DNA of 64,000 nucleotides from Spinactinospora alkalitolerans (lineage in GTDB: Bacteria; Actinomycetota; Actinomycetes; Streptosporangiales; Streptosporangiaceae). Positions 39,563 to 48,560 of the stretch are shown here, in pieces; position 1 is the stretch's first letter; each line of letters opens with the position of its first letter. The stretch lies in the NCBI RefSeq assembly GCF_013408795.1, contig NZ_JACCCC010000001.1:1922001-1986000 (forward strand). Direction: 5' to 3'. The position numbers and the translations under genes are program-made. The notes under the pieces were generated by a model, which searched no databases, was not told where the DNA came from, and saw only the letters and a program-made list of their open reading frames with translations.

Positions 39563-39615
39563 CCTTTCCGCGGTCGGCCCTCGTCCCCCTCTCCGGAGGG
39601 CCGGCCGCGGCCGGA

Positions 39616-41274
39616 CTACCGGGCGCCGACGTCGCGGTGGCGGAGGCCGAAGAGGCCGACGGCGCACAGCGCCGCGGCGACGAGCGTGAGCGCGGTCAGG
39701 GTGATCGGGCTCGGCGGGCCGAAGAATGGGAGGACGTGCGCGAACGGCGAGAACACGCGGAACAGCCACTCGGGCCAGCCGAGGTGCTGGCCGAACTCGA
39801 CGGTGACGGCGACGACCAGGGCGCCCCAGGCCACGGCTGGCGCCCGGCGGCCCACCAGCCCGAACGCGGCCATCGCGATACCGGCCATCACCCACACAGC
39901 GGGGACCAGGGCGGTGGTGACGGTCAGCATGCGGGCCAGGTCCGCGCCGAGCTCTCCACTGTGCAGACCGGCGCCCAGGCCGAAGCCCACCCCGATGGCC
40001 ACCTGGAGCAGGGCCGACACACCCAGCGCGAAGACCAGGTGACCGGCCGCCCAGCGCAGGCGGCCGACCGGAGTCGCCAAGAGCGTCTCGGCGGTGCCGC
40101 CGCCCTCTTCGGCGCCGAGGCGCAGCACGGTCATGATGGCGTAGATCGCGATGGGGAACCCCATGGCGAAGGCGATGTAGGCGAAGAAGGCGTCACCCGG
40201 CCGGCCCGCGCCCATCGCGTCGGCCCACACCCGCATCCGCTCCCCGCCGGCGTACTGCTCCATGGCGCCGGCCCCGCCGTAGCCGGTGGGCAGGCAGACG
40301 GCCAGGGCCGCGAACAGCCACACCAGGGCCGCGGAGCGGTTCAGCCGCCACGCCAGCCCGAAAGGGCCGCGCAGGCTCGCGGGGGCGGCTGCGGGCCCTG
40401 CGCGGGCCGGCAGCAGGCCCGAGCCCAGATCCCGGCGCGAGGAGAGCCGGTATGCGGCCCACAGCAACGCGGCGACCAGCGCGATGACCGGCAGGAACAG
40501 CCACCAGCGCTCATCGGCGAAGGGCCGTGCGCGCTGCAGCCACCCGTTGGGGGTCAGCCATCCCAGCCAGTGCATGCCCTCACCACCGAGATCGGAGGCG
40601 CCCCGCACGAAGTGGAGGGCGAAGAAGAGGGAGTAGGCACCGACCCCGGCGAGCCCGGGGTTCTCGGTCAGCTGCGCGGCCACCGCGGCCACCGCCGCGC
40701 AGACCCACACCGCGCCCCCGCAGACGAGCCCCAGCGCCAGCGATCCGGCCGCGGGCATCCCGTAGCCGATCAGGGCGGCCGCGCAGAGCACAGCGAGCAG
40801 CACCCCCGCGCCGAGCACCACGGCCAGGGCCGCGGTCAGCGGTGCGTGCCGCCCGATCGCGGCCGAGCCGAGCAGTTCACGCCGACCGGTCCGCTCCTCG
40901 CCCCGGGTGTGCCGCACCAGGAGGAGCGCGGCCCCCAGCGCGGCGATGAGCGTCGCCCCGGCGAACGCCTCCTGCGCGGTGAGCGCGTTGACGTCGTCGC
41001 CGTAGGCGGGCCCCTGGAAGAGCTTGAACATCGGCACGCCCACCATGACCTCGTCGAAGCGCGCCTCGCGTTCCTCGGCGGTCGGATAGGTGGCCGCCAT
41101 GGAGTCGGCGCGGCCCACGACCGTGCCCCAGGTCAGCAGCAGCCAGACCGGTAGCAGGATCCGATCGCGACGCAGGATGAGGCGCACCAGCGCGCCGGTC
41201 CCGATGAACGGGCCGGCCCGGCCGGGGGCGGCAGGGGCGCCGGCCGCGGGCCGGTCGACGGCGGGGGCGTTCAC
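39616..41274 (-). CDS. ABC efflux transporter permease (polyketide-antibiotic-exporter type)
   Basis: This 552-residue protein has about twelve predicted membrane helices in two halves: residues 24 to about 270, then a second half starting near [25 protein letters not shown]. It resembles the large single-chain permeases paired with drug-export ATPases. The GTG overlaps the ATPase stop by 4 bp (GTGA). It forms the third gene of a tetR-ATPase-permease operon, suggesting self-regulated export of a toxic compound. The substrate is unknown. The GTG giving [12 protein letters not shown] is preferred over a longer frame that overlaps the ATPase gene. Confidence 0.86.
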   Translation of the reverse strand: MNAPAVDRPAAGAPAAPGRAGPFIGTGALVRLILRRDRILLPVWLLLTWGTVVGRADSMAATYPTAEEREARFDEVMVGVPMFKLFQGPAYGDDVNALTAQEAFAGATLIAALGAALLLVRHTRGEERTGRRELLGSAAIGRHAPLTAALAVVLGAGVLLAVLCAAALIGYGMPAAGSLALGLVCGGAVWVCAAVAAVAAQLTENPGLAGVGAYSLFFALHFVRGASDLGGEGMHWLGWLTPNGWLQRARPFADERWWLFLPVIALVAALLWAAYRLSSRRDLGSGLLPARAGPAAAPASLRGPFGLAWRLNRSAALVWLFAALAVCLPTGYGGAGAMEQYAGGERMRVWADAMGAGRPGDAFFAYIAFAMGFPIAIYAIMTVLRLGAEEGGGTAETLLATPVGRLRWAAGHLVFALGVSALLQVAIGVGFGLGAGLHSGELGADLARMLTVTTALVPAVWVMAGIAMAAFGLVGRRAPAVAWGALVVAVTVEFGQHLGWPEWLFRVFSPFAHVLPFFGPPSPITLTALTLVAAALCAVGLFGLRHRDVGAR

Positions 41275-42194
41275 CGAGACGCCGCCGCTTCGCCGCCGCC
41301 GTCCGCGCCGGGCCCGATCCGGTAGTGGCGCAGGAACAGCTCCTCCAGGGTGGGGGGCTGCGCGGTGATCGCGTTGACGCCGTGCGCGGACAGGCGGGCC
41401 AGGACCTCGTTGACGACGCCGGCGTCGACCCGGCAGCGCAGCCGGGTTCCGTCGACCCCGAAACCGTGGACACCGGGCAGGTCGCGCAGCTCCTCGGGCA
41501 CGGTGGCCACGTCGGCGGTGATGGAGGTGCGGGTGAGGTGGCGCATCCCGGCGAGGGTGCCGGATTCGACGACGCGCCCGGCGCGGATGATGCTGACGCG
41601 GTCGCACAGGGCCTCGACCTCAGCCAGGATGTGGCTGGACAGCAGCACGGTGCGGCCCTTGGAGTTCTCCTCGGCGACGCAGTCGCGGAACACGGCCTCC
41701 ATGAGCGGGTCCAGGCCGGAGGTGGGCTCGTCCAGGAGCAGCAGCTCCACGTCCGAGGCGAGAGCGGCGATGAGGGCGACCTTCTGCCGGTTGCCCTTGG
41801 AATAGGCGCGCACCCTCTTGCGCGGGTCCAGAGCGAAGCGCTCGATCAGCTCGTCGCGGCGGCGCGCTTTGACGGCGCCGCGCAGCCGCCCCAGCAGGTC
41901 GATGACCTCGCCGCCGGTGAGGTCGGGCCACAGGGTGACGTCACCGGGCACGTAGGCCAGGCGCCGGTGGAGCTCCACGGCCTTTTCCCAGGGGTCGGCG
42001 CCCAACAGCCGCACGGTTCCGGAGTCGGCGCGCACCAGACCGAGCAGGATACGCAGGGTGGTGGTCTTTCCCGCGCCGTTGGGACCGAGGAAGCCGTGGA
42101 CCTCGCCGGTCCCGACGGTCAGGTCGAGGCCGTCCAGCGCCCGGGTCGCACCGAAGGTCTTGACCAGCCCGCAACCGCGGATCGCCTCACTCAT
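41271..42194 (-). CDS. ABC transporter ATP-binding protein (drug-export type)
   Basis: This 307-residue ATPase has Walker [11 protein letters not shown] (near 39), a signature [16 protein letters not shown] (near 130; SKGNRQK replaces the usual SGGQ), Walker [14 protein letters not shown] and the switch His in [13 protein letters not shown]-terminal accessory domain follows (near 215-295). The ATG with a GAGGAG site overlaps the end of the tetR gene by 8 bp. It powers the neighbouring permease. Confidence 0.93.
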   Translation of the reverse strand: MSEAIRGCGLVKTFGATRALDGLDLTVGTGEVHGFLGPNGAGKTTTLRILLGLVRADSGTVRLLGADPWEKAVELHRRLAYVPGDVTLWPDLTGGEVIDLLGRLRGAVKARRRDELIERFALDPRKRVRAYSKGNRQKVALIAALASDVELLLLDEPTSGLDPLMEAVFRDCVAEENSKGRTVLLSSHILAEVEALCDRVSIIRAGRVVESGTLAGMRHLTRTSITADVATVPEELRDLPGVHGFGVDGTRLRCRVDAGVVNEVLARLSAHGVNAITAQPPTLEELFLRHYRIGPGADGGGEAAASR

Positions 42195-42879
42195 CGCGGT
42201 GCTCCTCATCAGGGGAGCCGGAGGACTGCTGCTCGGCCACGGCGTCGCGGATCCCGGCGCCGGTGTCGGATGCGGTGAACTCGGCCATGCTCGCGTAGAC
42301 GTCGAACATGGCCATGGCGATCCGGGGCGCGTTGCGGCCGTCGAGGACGTCGGCCCCCATCCGCCGGGACAAGTGCGCGTGCAGTGCGATGGTGGACATG
42401 TGCATCGCGGCCATGACCGATGCCCCGTCGCGGGCCCTGTCCGAACCCGGAGGGAAACGCTCGGGCCAGGAGCCGGTCAGGAACCGCTCGGCTGCGGCGG
42501 CCCCGCTGTCGAACAGCGACGCGGCCGCCGGTGAGTCCTCCACCATGGCCCGCGCGACGTACCTGATGATGAGTGGGCTCTTGGCGTAGAGATCGGACAT
42601 GAAATCGGGGTCGGTGATCTTGCCGTCATCGACGCCGTAGGTGTCGAGGTCGCCGAGTGATTCGGCCACGTGGGCATCGCACGCCCGCCTGAGTCCCTCC
42701 TTGGACCCGAAGTGGTGCTGGACCAGCCCGGTGGAGTAACCCGCGGCCTGTGCGACGCCCTTCATGGTGGCGCTCTTGAACCCGTGCTCGGCGAACTGCG
42801 CCAACGCCGCATCCCTGATCCGCGCCCGAGCGGTCAGATCCTCCAGCGGCCGTCCGTCCGTACGGTTATCGGTACCCAC
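42187..42879 (-). CDS. TetR-family transcriptional regulator
   Basis: This 230-residue protein has an N-terminal TetR helix-turn-helix ([49 protein letters not shown], 18-66) and a variable ligand domain. It is the first gene of the operon with the efflux ATPase and permease and probably represses it. The start is a GTG with an AGGAT site. Just upstream the A+T-rich repeat CCTATAC-GCCTATAC (42888-42902) and a CTTA-TTG-TAAG dyad (42906-42916) are operator candidates. Confidence 0.92.
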   Translation of the reverse strand: MGTDNRTDGRPLEDLTARARIRDAALAQFAEHGFKSATMKGVAQAAGYSTGLVQHHFGSKEGLRRACDAHVAESLGDLDTYGVDDGKITDPDFMSDLYAKSPLIIRYVARAMVEDSPAAASLFDSGAAAAERFLTGSWPERFPPGSDRARDGASVMAAMHMSTIALHAHLSRRMGADVLDGRNAPRIAMAMFDVYASMAEFTASDTGAGIRDAVAEQQSSGSPDEEHRDE

Positions 42880-43357
42880 GTAGTGGATCCTATACGCCTA
42901 TACTGCTTATTGTAAGGATGTATTGGAAGAGGGGGATGTGGCAAGAACACCGGCCACGGCCGAAGCGCGCCGCACGTGCGCCAGGCCGGACGGGGGAGAA
43001 GCCGGACGGGAAGGGAGGGGGCGTTGACCGCGACCGCGACCGCGGTCGGCCGAGGCCGATAAAGGCTGCTCCGACCGCCGACACGCCATCCGCTGAGGCG
43101 GTGGGGCGTCGGAGCGCAGCCGGTCGCCGAAGGGTGGCCGCCCCGGGAGGTGTGGTGATCGACGGATCGGCCTCTGCCCGGTTCTGCGTCGCCGGTGACT
43201 CATCCTCTGGCCAGTGGGTTTGTTGATTCGTTCGCTGTGGCGGGGGAACCCTTCCGTTTATATGACGCCCGCCCATAGCCGAAACTCCATCGAATCGGCG
43301 CTGTTTTAGCCACCGCTTTTTATTGTTCTCCCTGGTCGGAGTAAATAAAGTGTAAGT
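42880..43357. other. Divergent gap upstream of the HNH gene
   Basis: These 478 bp separate the TetR gene (reverse) and HNH gene (forward). The part next to tetR (42880-42925) is A+T-rich with repeat elements that suit an autoregulated promoter. The middle is G+C-rich with an open frame of about 100 codons on each strand, neither protein-like. The last 130 bp are again low in G+C and end in TAAATAAAGTGTAAGT just before the HNH start. Confidence 0.45.
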
Positions 43358-44689
43358 ATGTTCGAGTCTCGGCGGTCTTCTGCGGCGCCGTCTCATCTGG
43401 GGCGGGCGCGCGAGCTGCTGTGTGCGGCGGCGGCCGAGGTCGCCGCCTATGCCGAGGCCGAGATCTTGCCGGGCGCCGTTGAGGACGTGGGTGCGGAGAT
43501 CGCGGAGACGGTCGCGGACCTGGAGCGGGTGAAGTTCGCGGTCTGTGCGGCGCTGGGGAGCTTTGAGCGGGCGGAGGGGTTGGCCGGTTCGGGCTATAAG
43601 CGTCTGGTGGACTGGGTGACCCATACCTGTGTGATGCCGCGGGCCGAGGCCTACTCCTATGCGCGTATCGCCCAGCGCCCGGCGGCGTTGGGCGAGAGTG
43701 AGGAAGCCTACCGGGGCGCAGAGATCAGCCTGGGCCAGCTGGAGCGCATCAGTGAGTGGAGCGCCAAAGCGGCCGAGGAGCGCAACCGCACCGCATGGCC
43801 CGATGAGGACGTCTTCGTCCGCCGGGCCGAGGCGGTTCTGCTCGGTCTGGCCTGCCAGGAGTCGACCACGTGCGAGGATCTTCGGGTAGCGGGGCGTAAG
43901 CTGCGCTACCAGCTCAACCCGGCCACGCATGAGCGCGAGTACCGGCAGCGCTATGACTTCCGGGGCGCCACCTTCGCCCGCACCAGAGACAACGGCTTTC
44001 ACTTCGAGGCCTGGGGGGACGAGGTCTCGGCCGACGCGTTGCAGGCGGCGCTGGAGGCCTTCGGGTCCCCGCCGCAGCCCGCAGACGAGCGCCGGCCGCG
44101 CCAGCGGCTGTTCGACCAGCTGATCGACATGGCCGACTTCGCGCTCAAGAACAGCGACCGGCTGCCGCTGTCGGGTGGGGAACGCGCCCAGGTGCGGCTC
44201 GTCGTCTCGCTGGAGACGCTGCAAGGCGCACAGGGCGCGCTGCCCGTCCAGAGTGACTACGGCACCGTCTATCCGGTCTCGGCCACGCGGGCGCTGGCCA
44301 AGGACTGCCTGCTGCGCCGCATCGTCACCGACCCGCTGACCGGCAGGCCGTTGGATGTGGGGCGGGCCGAGCGGATCTTCCCGCTGCGGTCCCGGATCGC
44401 ACTGACCACCACTCACAGCACGTGTCAGTGGGAGGACGGCTGCGACCGCCCGGCGCGCTGGTGCCAGATCGACCACCACCAAGCGTGGTACGAGGGCGGG
44501 GCCACCGACATCGACAACGGCCGCCCGCTGTGCCGCCGGCACAACCTGGAAAAGGAACACCGCCGCGCGGCAGGGGCGAGAGAGCGCCATCCGACCACAC
44601 GCCGCAGACGGCACCGCACCCGCCCGGCCAGAGCCGTCCATCCGCCCGGAGACCCACCCGATCCACCGGCCCCCACTCACTCGGCCTGA
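43358..44689 (+). CDS. HNH endonuclease with DUF222 (13E12-repeat family)
   Basis: This 443-residue protein has an N-terminal helical DUF222/13E12 region (about 30-300) and a C-terminal HNH nuclease (TCQWEDGCDRPARWCQIDHHQAWYEGG ... DNGRPLCRRHNLEKE). Zinc Cys pairs, the catalytic DHH and the terminal CxxHN are all present, so it looks intact. A basic Pro/Arg-rich tail follows. Such genes are numerous and mobile in actinobacteria and the biological role is unclear. The start lacks a Shine-Dalgarno and lies behind an A+T-rich stretch, consistent with recent acquisition. Confidence 0.92.
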   Translation: MFESRRSSAAPSHLGRARELLCAAAAEVAAYAEAEILPGAVEDVGAEIAETVADLERVKFAVCAALGSFERAEGLAGSGYKRLVDWVTHTCVMPRAEAYSYARIAQRPAALGESEEAYRGAEISLGQLERISEWSAKAAEERNRTAWPDEDVFVRRAEAVLLGLACQESTTCEDLRVAGRKLRYQLNPATHEREYRQRYDFRGATFARTRDNGFHFEAWGDEVSADALQAALEAFGSPPQPADERRPRQRLFDQLIDMADFALKNSDRLPLSGGERAQVRLVVSLETLQGAQGALPVQSDYGTVYPVSATRALAKDCLLRRIVTDPLTGRPLDVGRAERIFPLRSRIALTTTHSTCQWEDGCDRPARWCQIDHHQAWYEGGATDIDNGRPLCRRHNLEKEHRRAAGARERHPTTRRRRHRTRPARAVHPPGDPPDPPAPTHSA

Positions 44690-44861
44690 CCACCACACCC
44701 CTGCCGACCCCGCCGCGGACCCAGCCACGGCGGGCCACCGGCACGCCACCACCCCACCCCGGAGCCCTCGCAGGGCGATAGCACTTCACGTCGGGAAACG
44801 CCGAGCAAGGAAGCCCTGTCAGCTCCCGCCACCCCTCCTGTTGCGACTCCTCCCGGTGGGG

Positions 44862-45743
44862 CTACAACGCTCCCGGGGCGGCCAGACCGGCGGGGAGTTT
44901 GCTCGCCGCTGCGCGGTCGAGGAGGAAAAGAGTGCGGGACCTACCACGGGCGCCTGAGGCCGGGACCTGGATCGGGCCCGCCTCGCTCAGGGCCAGGCGC
45001 ACGGCGTCGGCCTTGCCCTCGCCCGAGGCGATCACCCACACCTCGCGGGCCGCCCGGATCGCGGGGAAGGTCAGCGACACCCGGGTCGGCGGCGGCTTGG
45101 GTGCGCCGTGCACCGCCACCACCGTGCGCTCCTCCTCGTACAGCGCCGGCTGCTCGGGGAACAGCGAGGCGACGTGGGCGTCGGGGCCGATGCCGAGCAG
45201 GCACACGTCGAAGGACGGCACGTCGGCGTGATCGTCCGGCCGCGCAGCGGCGTGCAGCGACCGCGCGTAGCGCTCGGCGCCGCGCTCGGGCTCATCGCCG
45301 TCGGGCCCGCCGGGTGCGGGCATGGCGTGCACCCGGCCCGGGTCGACGTTGACGTGGTCCAGCAAGGCCTCGCGCGCGCCGGTCTCGTTGCGCTCGGCGT
45401 CACCGGTGGGCAGGAAACGCTCATCGCCCCACCAGATTTCCAGACGCCGCCAGTCGATGGCGTCGCGGGCGGGCACCTCGGCCAGTTCGGCCAGCACGGC
45501 GATGCCGATGCTCCCGCCGGTCAGCACGATCGACGCGGTGCCACGTGCGGCCTGGACGTCGACCAGGCGGGTGACGATCCGGGCCGCCGTCGCCTTGGCC
45601 AGCAGGTCGGCGTCGGGGTGCACGATGACGGTGGGCGGCGCCCCGTACCGCTCCGCCGATGCGCTGCCCTCCCGGTCGGCGGGGGAGTGCATCTCGCGGC
45701 CGACGGCCGGGGCCGCCGCCGACTCCGCTCGCTCGTCGCTCAT
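44862..45743 (-). CDS. pgl: 6-phosphogluconolactonase
   Basis: This 293-residue enzyme hydrolyses 6-phosphogluconolactone in the oxidative pentose-phosphate pathway. It shows SIVLTGGSIGIAVLAEL (near 71), the IDWRRLEIWWGDERFLPTGDAERN motif (near 94), and the active-site DVCLLGIGPDAHVASLFPEQPAL (near 180) with the catalytic His. About 35 extra N-terminal residues are variable. It is the last gene of the tkt-tal-pgi-zwf-opcA-pgl operon; its ATG overlaps the opcA stop. Confidence 0.96.
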   Translation of the reverse strand: MSDERAESAAAPAVGREMHSPADREGSASAERYGAPPTVIVHPDADLLAKATAARIVTRLVDVQAARGTASIVLTGGSIGIAVLAELAEVPARDAIDWRRLEIWWGDERFLPTGDAERNETGAREALLDHVNVDPGRVHAMPAPGGPDGDEPERGAERYARSLHAAARPDDHADVPSFDVCLLGIGPDAHVASLFPEQPALYEEERTVVAVHGAPKPPPTRVSLTFPAIRAAREVWVIASGEGKADAVRLALSEAGPIQVPASGARGRSRTLFLLDRAAASKLPAGLAAPGAL

Positions 45744-46666
45744 ACGCCCACCCCCGCGTGGTTCAGCAGTGTTCCCATGTGCTTGGCGGTGCTCTCATAG
45801 ATTTCATCCGCGTCCAGGCGGCGCAGCTCTTCGGCGAGGGCCTCGGAGGCGCGGCGGCGCGGCAGGGCCACCGTCTGGTCGGGCTGGTTGGGCCGCGACA
45901 GCGTGGCCACGCGGCCGTCGAGCCGATTGAGGACGATGTCGCCGCCGTTGGTGATGAGCTTGGCGCCGGTGATGCCGGGGCCGTGCGACTCCTTGCGCTC
46001 CACCGGCACCTCCAACTGTTCCGACAGCCAGGCGGCCAGCAGGTCGGCGCTGGGGTAGTACGGCTCGGCGGTGACCTCGGCGGCCGTCACCCACCCGCAC
46101 GGCTGGTCCATGGTGGAGGCCAGCAGCGAGCGCCACGGTGTCAGCCGGGTCCAGGTGAGGTCGGTGTCGCCGGGCCGGTAGTGCGTGATGCGGTTCATCA
46201 GATCGCCGACGGGGTCGGCGGCGCGCAGCGCGTCGGTGATGCGGCGCTGGGCGAGCCGGCCCACCGGGTCGGCGCCGGGCTCGGCCGGGCCGACCCCAGG
46301 CCACCAGGCCACCACCGGTGCATCGGGTACCAGCAGGGGGGTGACGATGGAGTCGGGGTGCTCCCCGAGTTCCCCGTAGAGCCGCAGCAGCAGCGCCTCA
46401 CCGGGACCGGAGGTGCCCGGGCGGCGGATCTCGGCGTCGATCGCCGGCTCGGCGTCCGGATCGCGCCGAATCAGCGCGAGCACCCGGCTCGGGTGCTCGC
46501 GCCCGGCCTCGGTGGCGGCGCGCACGGCGTCGTAGTGGTCGGCCTCGTCGGTGACGATGATCAGGGTCAGCACCATGTTCATGGCGCCGCCGCCCACACT
46601 GTGGCGTTCGGCCCCCAGCGCCTCGCTGATCTGCGACGTCGTGGCGCGCGGAAGGTAGAGCGTCAT
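45740..46666 (-). CDS. opcA: Glucose-6-phosphate dehydrogenase assembly protein OpcA
   Basis: This 308-residue OpcA-family protein starts MTLYLPRATTSQISEAL behind a GGAGGA site. The conserved stretch VVAWWPGVGPAEPGADPVGRLAQRRITDA lies mid-protein. OpcA is needed for activity or redox control of glucose-6-phosphate dehydrogenase in cyanobacteria and is standard beside zwf in actinobacteria. The stop overlaps the pgl start (ATGA). A longer frame reaching 46765 adds non-conserved sequence. Confidence 0.95.
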   Translation of the reverse strand: MTLYLPRATTSQISEALGAERHSVGGGAMNMVLTLIIVTDEADHYDAVRAATEAGREHPSRVLALIRRDPDAEPAIDAEIRRPGTSGPGEALLLRLYGELGEHPDSIVTPLLVPDAPVVAWWPGVGPAEPGADPVGRLAQRRITDALRAADPVGDLMNRITHYRPGDTDLTWTRLTPWRSLLASTMDQPCGWVTAAEVTAEPYYPSADLLAAWLSEQLEVPVERKESHGPGITGAKLITNGGDIVLNRLDGRVATLSRPNQPDQTVALPRRRASEALAEELRRLDADEIYESTAKHMGTLLNHAGVGV

Positions 46667-46862
46667 CGGTCCTCCACGGTCCGGGCGGCCGGTGCCGGCC
46701 CCCGGCTTTCGTTCGACGGCTTTTCCACAGGTCCGGCCGCTCGGCTTGTGCTGGGCTCTTGACAACCGCGATGCTGGTCGTGCGGTTGGGAAATGGGTAG
46801 CGGGTGGCCCCCCTGGGTGGGCGGGGCGTGGCCCGGCGGGCGGAACATGATGGTTCCGATTC

Positions 46863-48407
46863 CTACGGTCGGCGCCATTGGCGCCCGTCGCGAGCCATCA
46901 TCTCGTGCGCCGAGGACGGCCCCCAGGTTCCCGATTCGTACTGCTCGGGGCGGCCGTTCTTGGCCCAGTATTCCTCGATCGGGTCGAGGATCCGCCAGGA
47001 CAGCTCGACCTCCTCCTGGCGGGGGAACAGCGGCGGGTCGCCGATGAGCACGTCCAGGATGAGGCGCTCGTAGGCTTCCGGGCTGGCCTCGGTGAAGGAC
47101 TGGCCGTAGGTGAAGTCCATGCTGACGTCGCGAACCTCCATCGATGCCCCCGGCACCTTGGAGCCGAACCGCAGCGTGACCCCCTCGTCGGGCTGGATGC
47201 GCAGCACCAGTGAGTTGGCGCCCAGCTCTTCGGTCTCGGTCTGGCCGAACACTTGCTGCGGCGCGCTCTGGAACACCAGTGCCACCTCGGTCACCCTGCG
47301 GCCCAGCCTTTTGCCGGTGCGCAGGTAGAACGGCACGCCCGCCCAGCGCCGGGTGTTGACGCCCAGTTTGATCGCCGCGTAGGTGTCGGTGCCGGAGTCG
47401 GCGGGGATGCCCTCCTCATCCAGGTAGCCGATGACGGGGGTGCCGCCCTGCCAGCCCGCCGCGTACTGGCCGCGGGCGGTGCCCCGGCTGAGGTCCTCGG
47501 GCAGCGTGACCGCGGAGAGCGCTTTCTCCTTCTCCGCGCGGATGGCGTCGGCGGTGAAGGAGATCGGCTCCTCCATCGCCACCAGCGCCAGCAGCTGCAG
47601 CAGGTGGTTCTGGATGACGTCGCGGGCCGCGCCGATGCCGTCGTAGTAGCCGGCCCGGCCGCCCACGCCGATGTCCTCGGCCATGGTGATCTGCACGTGG
47701 TCGACGTAACCGCGATTCCAGATCGGCTCGAACAGCGTGTTGGCGAACCGCAGCGCCATGATGTTCTGGACGGTCTCTTTGCCCAGGTAGTGGTCGATGC
47801 GGAACACCGACTGGGGCGGGAAGACGTCGTCGACGACCGCGTTGAGTTCCTTGGCGCTCTCCAGGTCGTGTCCGAACGGCTTCTCGATGATGACCCGGCG
47901 CCAGGCCTCGCCCTCGGACTCGGCCAGCCCCGAGCGGCGCAACTGCTTGACGACCGTCGGGAACAGCTTGGGCGGCAGCGACAGGTAGAACGCGTAGTTG
48001 CCGCCGGTGCCGCGGTCGGCGTCGAGCTGGCGGACGCAGCGGGCCAGCTCGTCGAAGGAGGCGTCGTCGCCCAGTTCGCCCTGGACGAACCGCATGCCCT
48101 CGCTGAGCTGGCGCCACACGTCCTCCCGGAAGGGGGTGCGGGCGTGCTCCTTCACGGCCTCGTAGGCCAGTTGGGCGAAGTCCTGGTCGACCCAGTCCCT
48201 GCGGGCGAAGCCGACGAGTCCGAAGCCCGGCGGCAGCAGCCCGCGGTTGGCCAGGTCGTAGATCGCCGGGAGCAGCTTCTTGCGGGCGAGGTCGCCCGTC
48301 ACCCCGAACAGGACGAGAACGCTCGGGCCGGCGATGCGCGGCAACCGCCGATCCAGCACGTTGCGCAGCGGGTTGGGCACCGCTCCCGGCATCACCGGTT
48401 CTTTCAC
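46863..48407 (-). CDS. zwf: Glucose-6-phosphate dehydrogenase
   Basis: This 514-residue enzyme makes NADPH and 6-phosphogluconolactone. Motifs are the dinucleotide-binding LFGVTGDLARKKLLPAIYDLANRG (near 29-52), EKPFGHD, and the active-site RIDHYLGKETVQN (near 205) with its catalytic His/Lys. I chose the GTG (VKEPVMPGAV) because GGGGAG lies exactly 7 bp upstream; an ATG five codons later is the alternative. It is separated from opcA by 196 bp without a gene, an unusual looseness in this operon. Confidence 0.97.
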   Translation of the reverse strand: MKEPVMPGAVPNPLRNVLDRRLPRIAGPSVLVLFGVTGDLARKKLLPAIYDLANRGLLPPGFGLVGFARRDWVDQDFAQLAYEAVKEHARTPFREDVWRQLSEGMRFVQGELGDDASFDELARCVRQLDADRGTGGNYAFYLSLPPKLFPTVVKQLRRSGLAESEGEAWRRVIIEKPFGHDLESAKELNAVVDDVFPPQSVFRIDHYLGKETVQNIMALRFANTLFEPIWNRGYVDHVQITMAEDIGVGGRAGYYDGIGAARDVIQNHLLQLLALVAMEEPISFTADAIRAEKEKALSAVTLPEDLSRGTARGQYAAGWQGGTPVIGYLDEEGIPADSGTDTYAAIKLGVNTRRWAGVPFYLRTGKRLGRRVTEVALVFQSAPQQVFGQTETEELGANSLVLRIQPDEGVTLRFGSKVPGASMEVRDVSMDFTYGQSFTEASPEAYERLILDVLIGDPPLFPRQEEVELSWRILDPIEEYWAKNGRPEQYESGTWGPSSAHEMMARDGRQWRRP

Positions 48408-48520
48408 TTTTCGGCTCCCCGTGGGTGGCGGCTCGCGGCCGCGGATGGACGAAGGGTCGCGGGTGAATCTGGGACGGACGCGCGGACGGATGCGGGCTGG
48501 CACGGCGGGTGAGCGCCGCC

Positions 48521-48550
48521 GCCGCCGCGGCGCCCCGCACGGGGCGCCGC
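48521..48550. terminator. Hairpin between pgi and zwf
   Basis: GCCGCGGCGCCCCG (48521-48534) is the reverse complement of 48537-48550, giving about a 13-bp perfect stem, 11 bp after the pgi stop. It has no T-run and may be a stability or partial-termination element. Confidence 0.55.
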
Positions 48551-48560
48551 GGCGAAGCGG

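Noticed and set aside
39529-41154. Long forward open frame opposite the efflux permease
   Set aside because: The translation is Gln/Gly/Arg/His-rich without domains, while the reverse strand gives a normal twelve-helix permease coupled to its ATPase.
43030-43060. CGCGACC-type short tandem repeat
   Set aside because: Only two to three imperfect units. It is not a CRISPR or a meaningful satellite in such G+C-rich DNA.
42918-43226. 102-codon forward frame between tetR and the HNH gene
   Set aside because: It is dominated by Arg, Gly, Ala and Asp, with a similar-length frame on the opposite strand and no homology I recognise. It is treated as non-coding.
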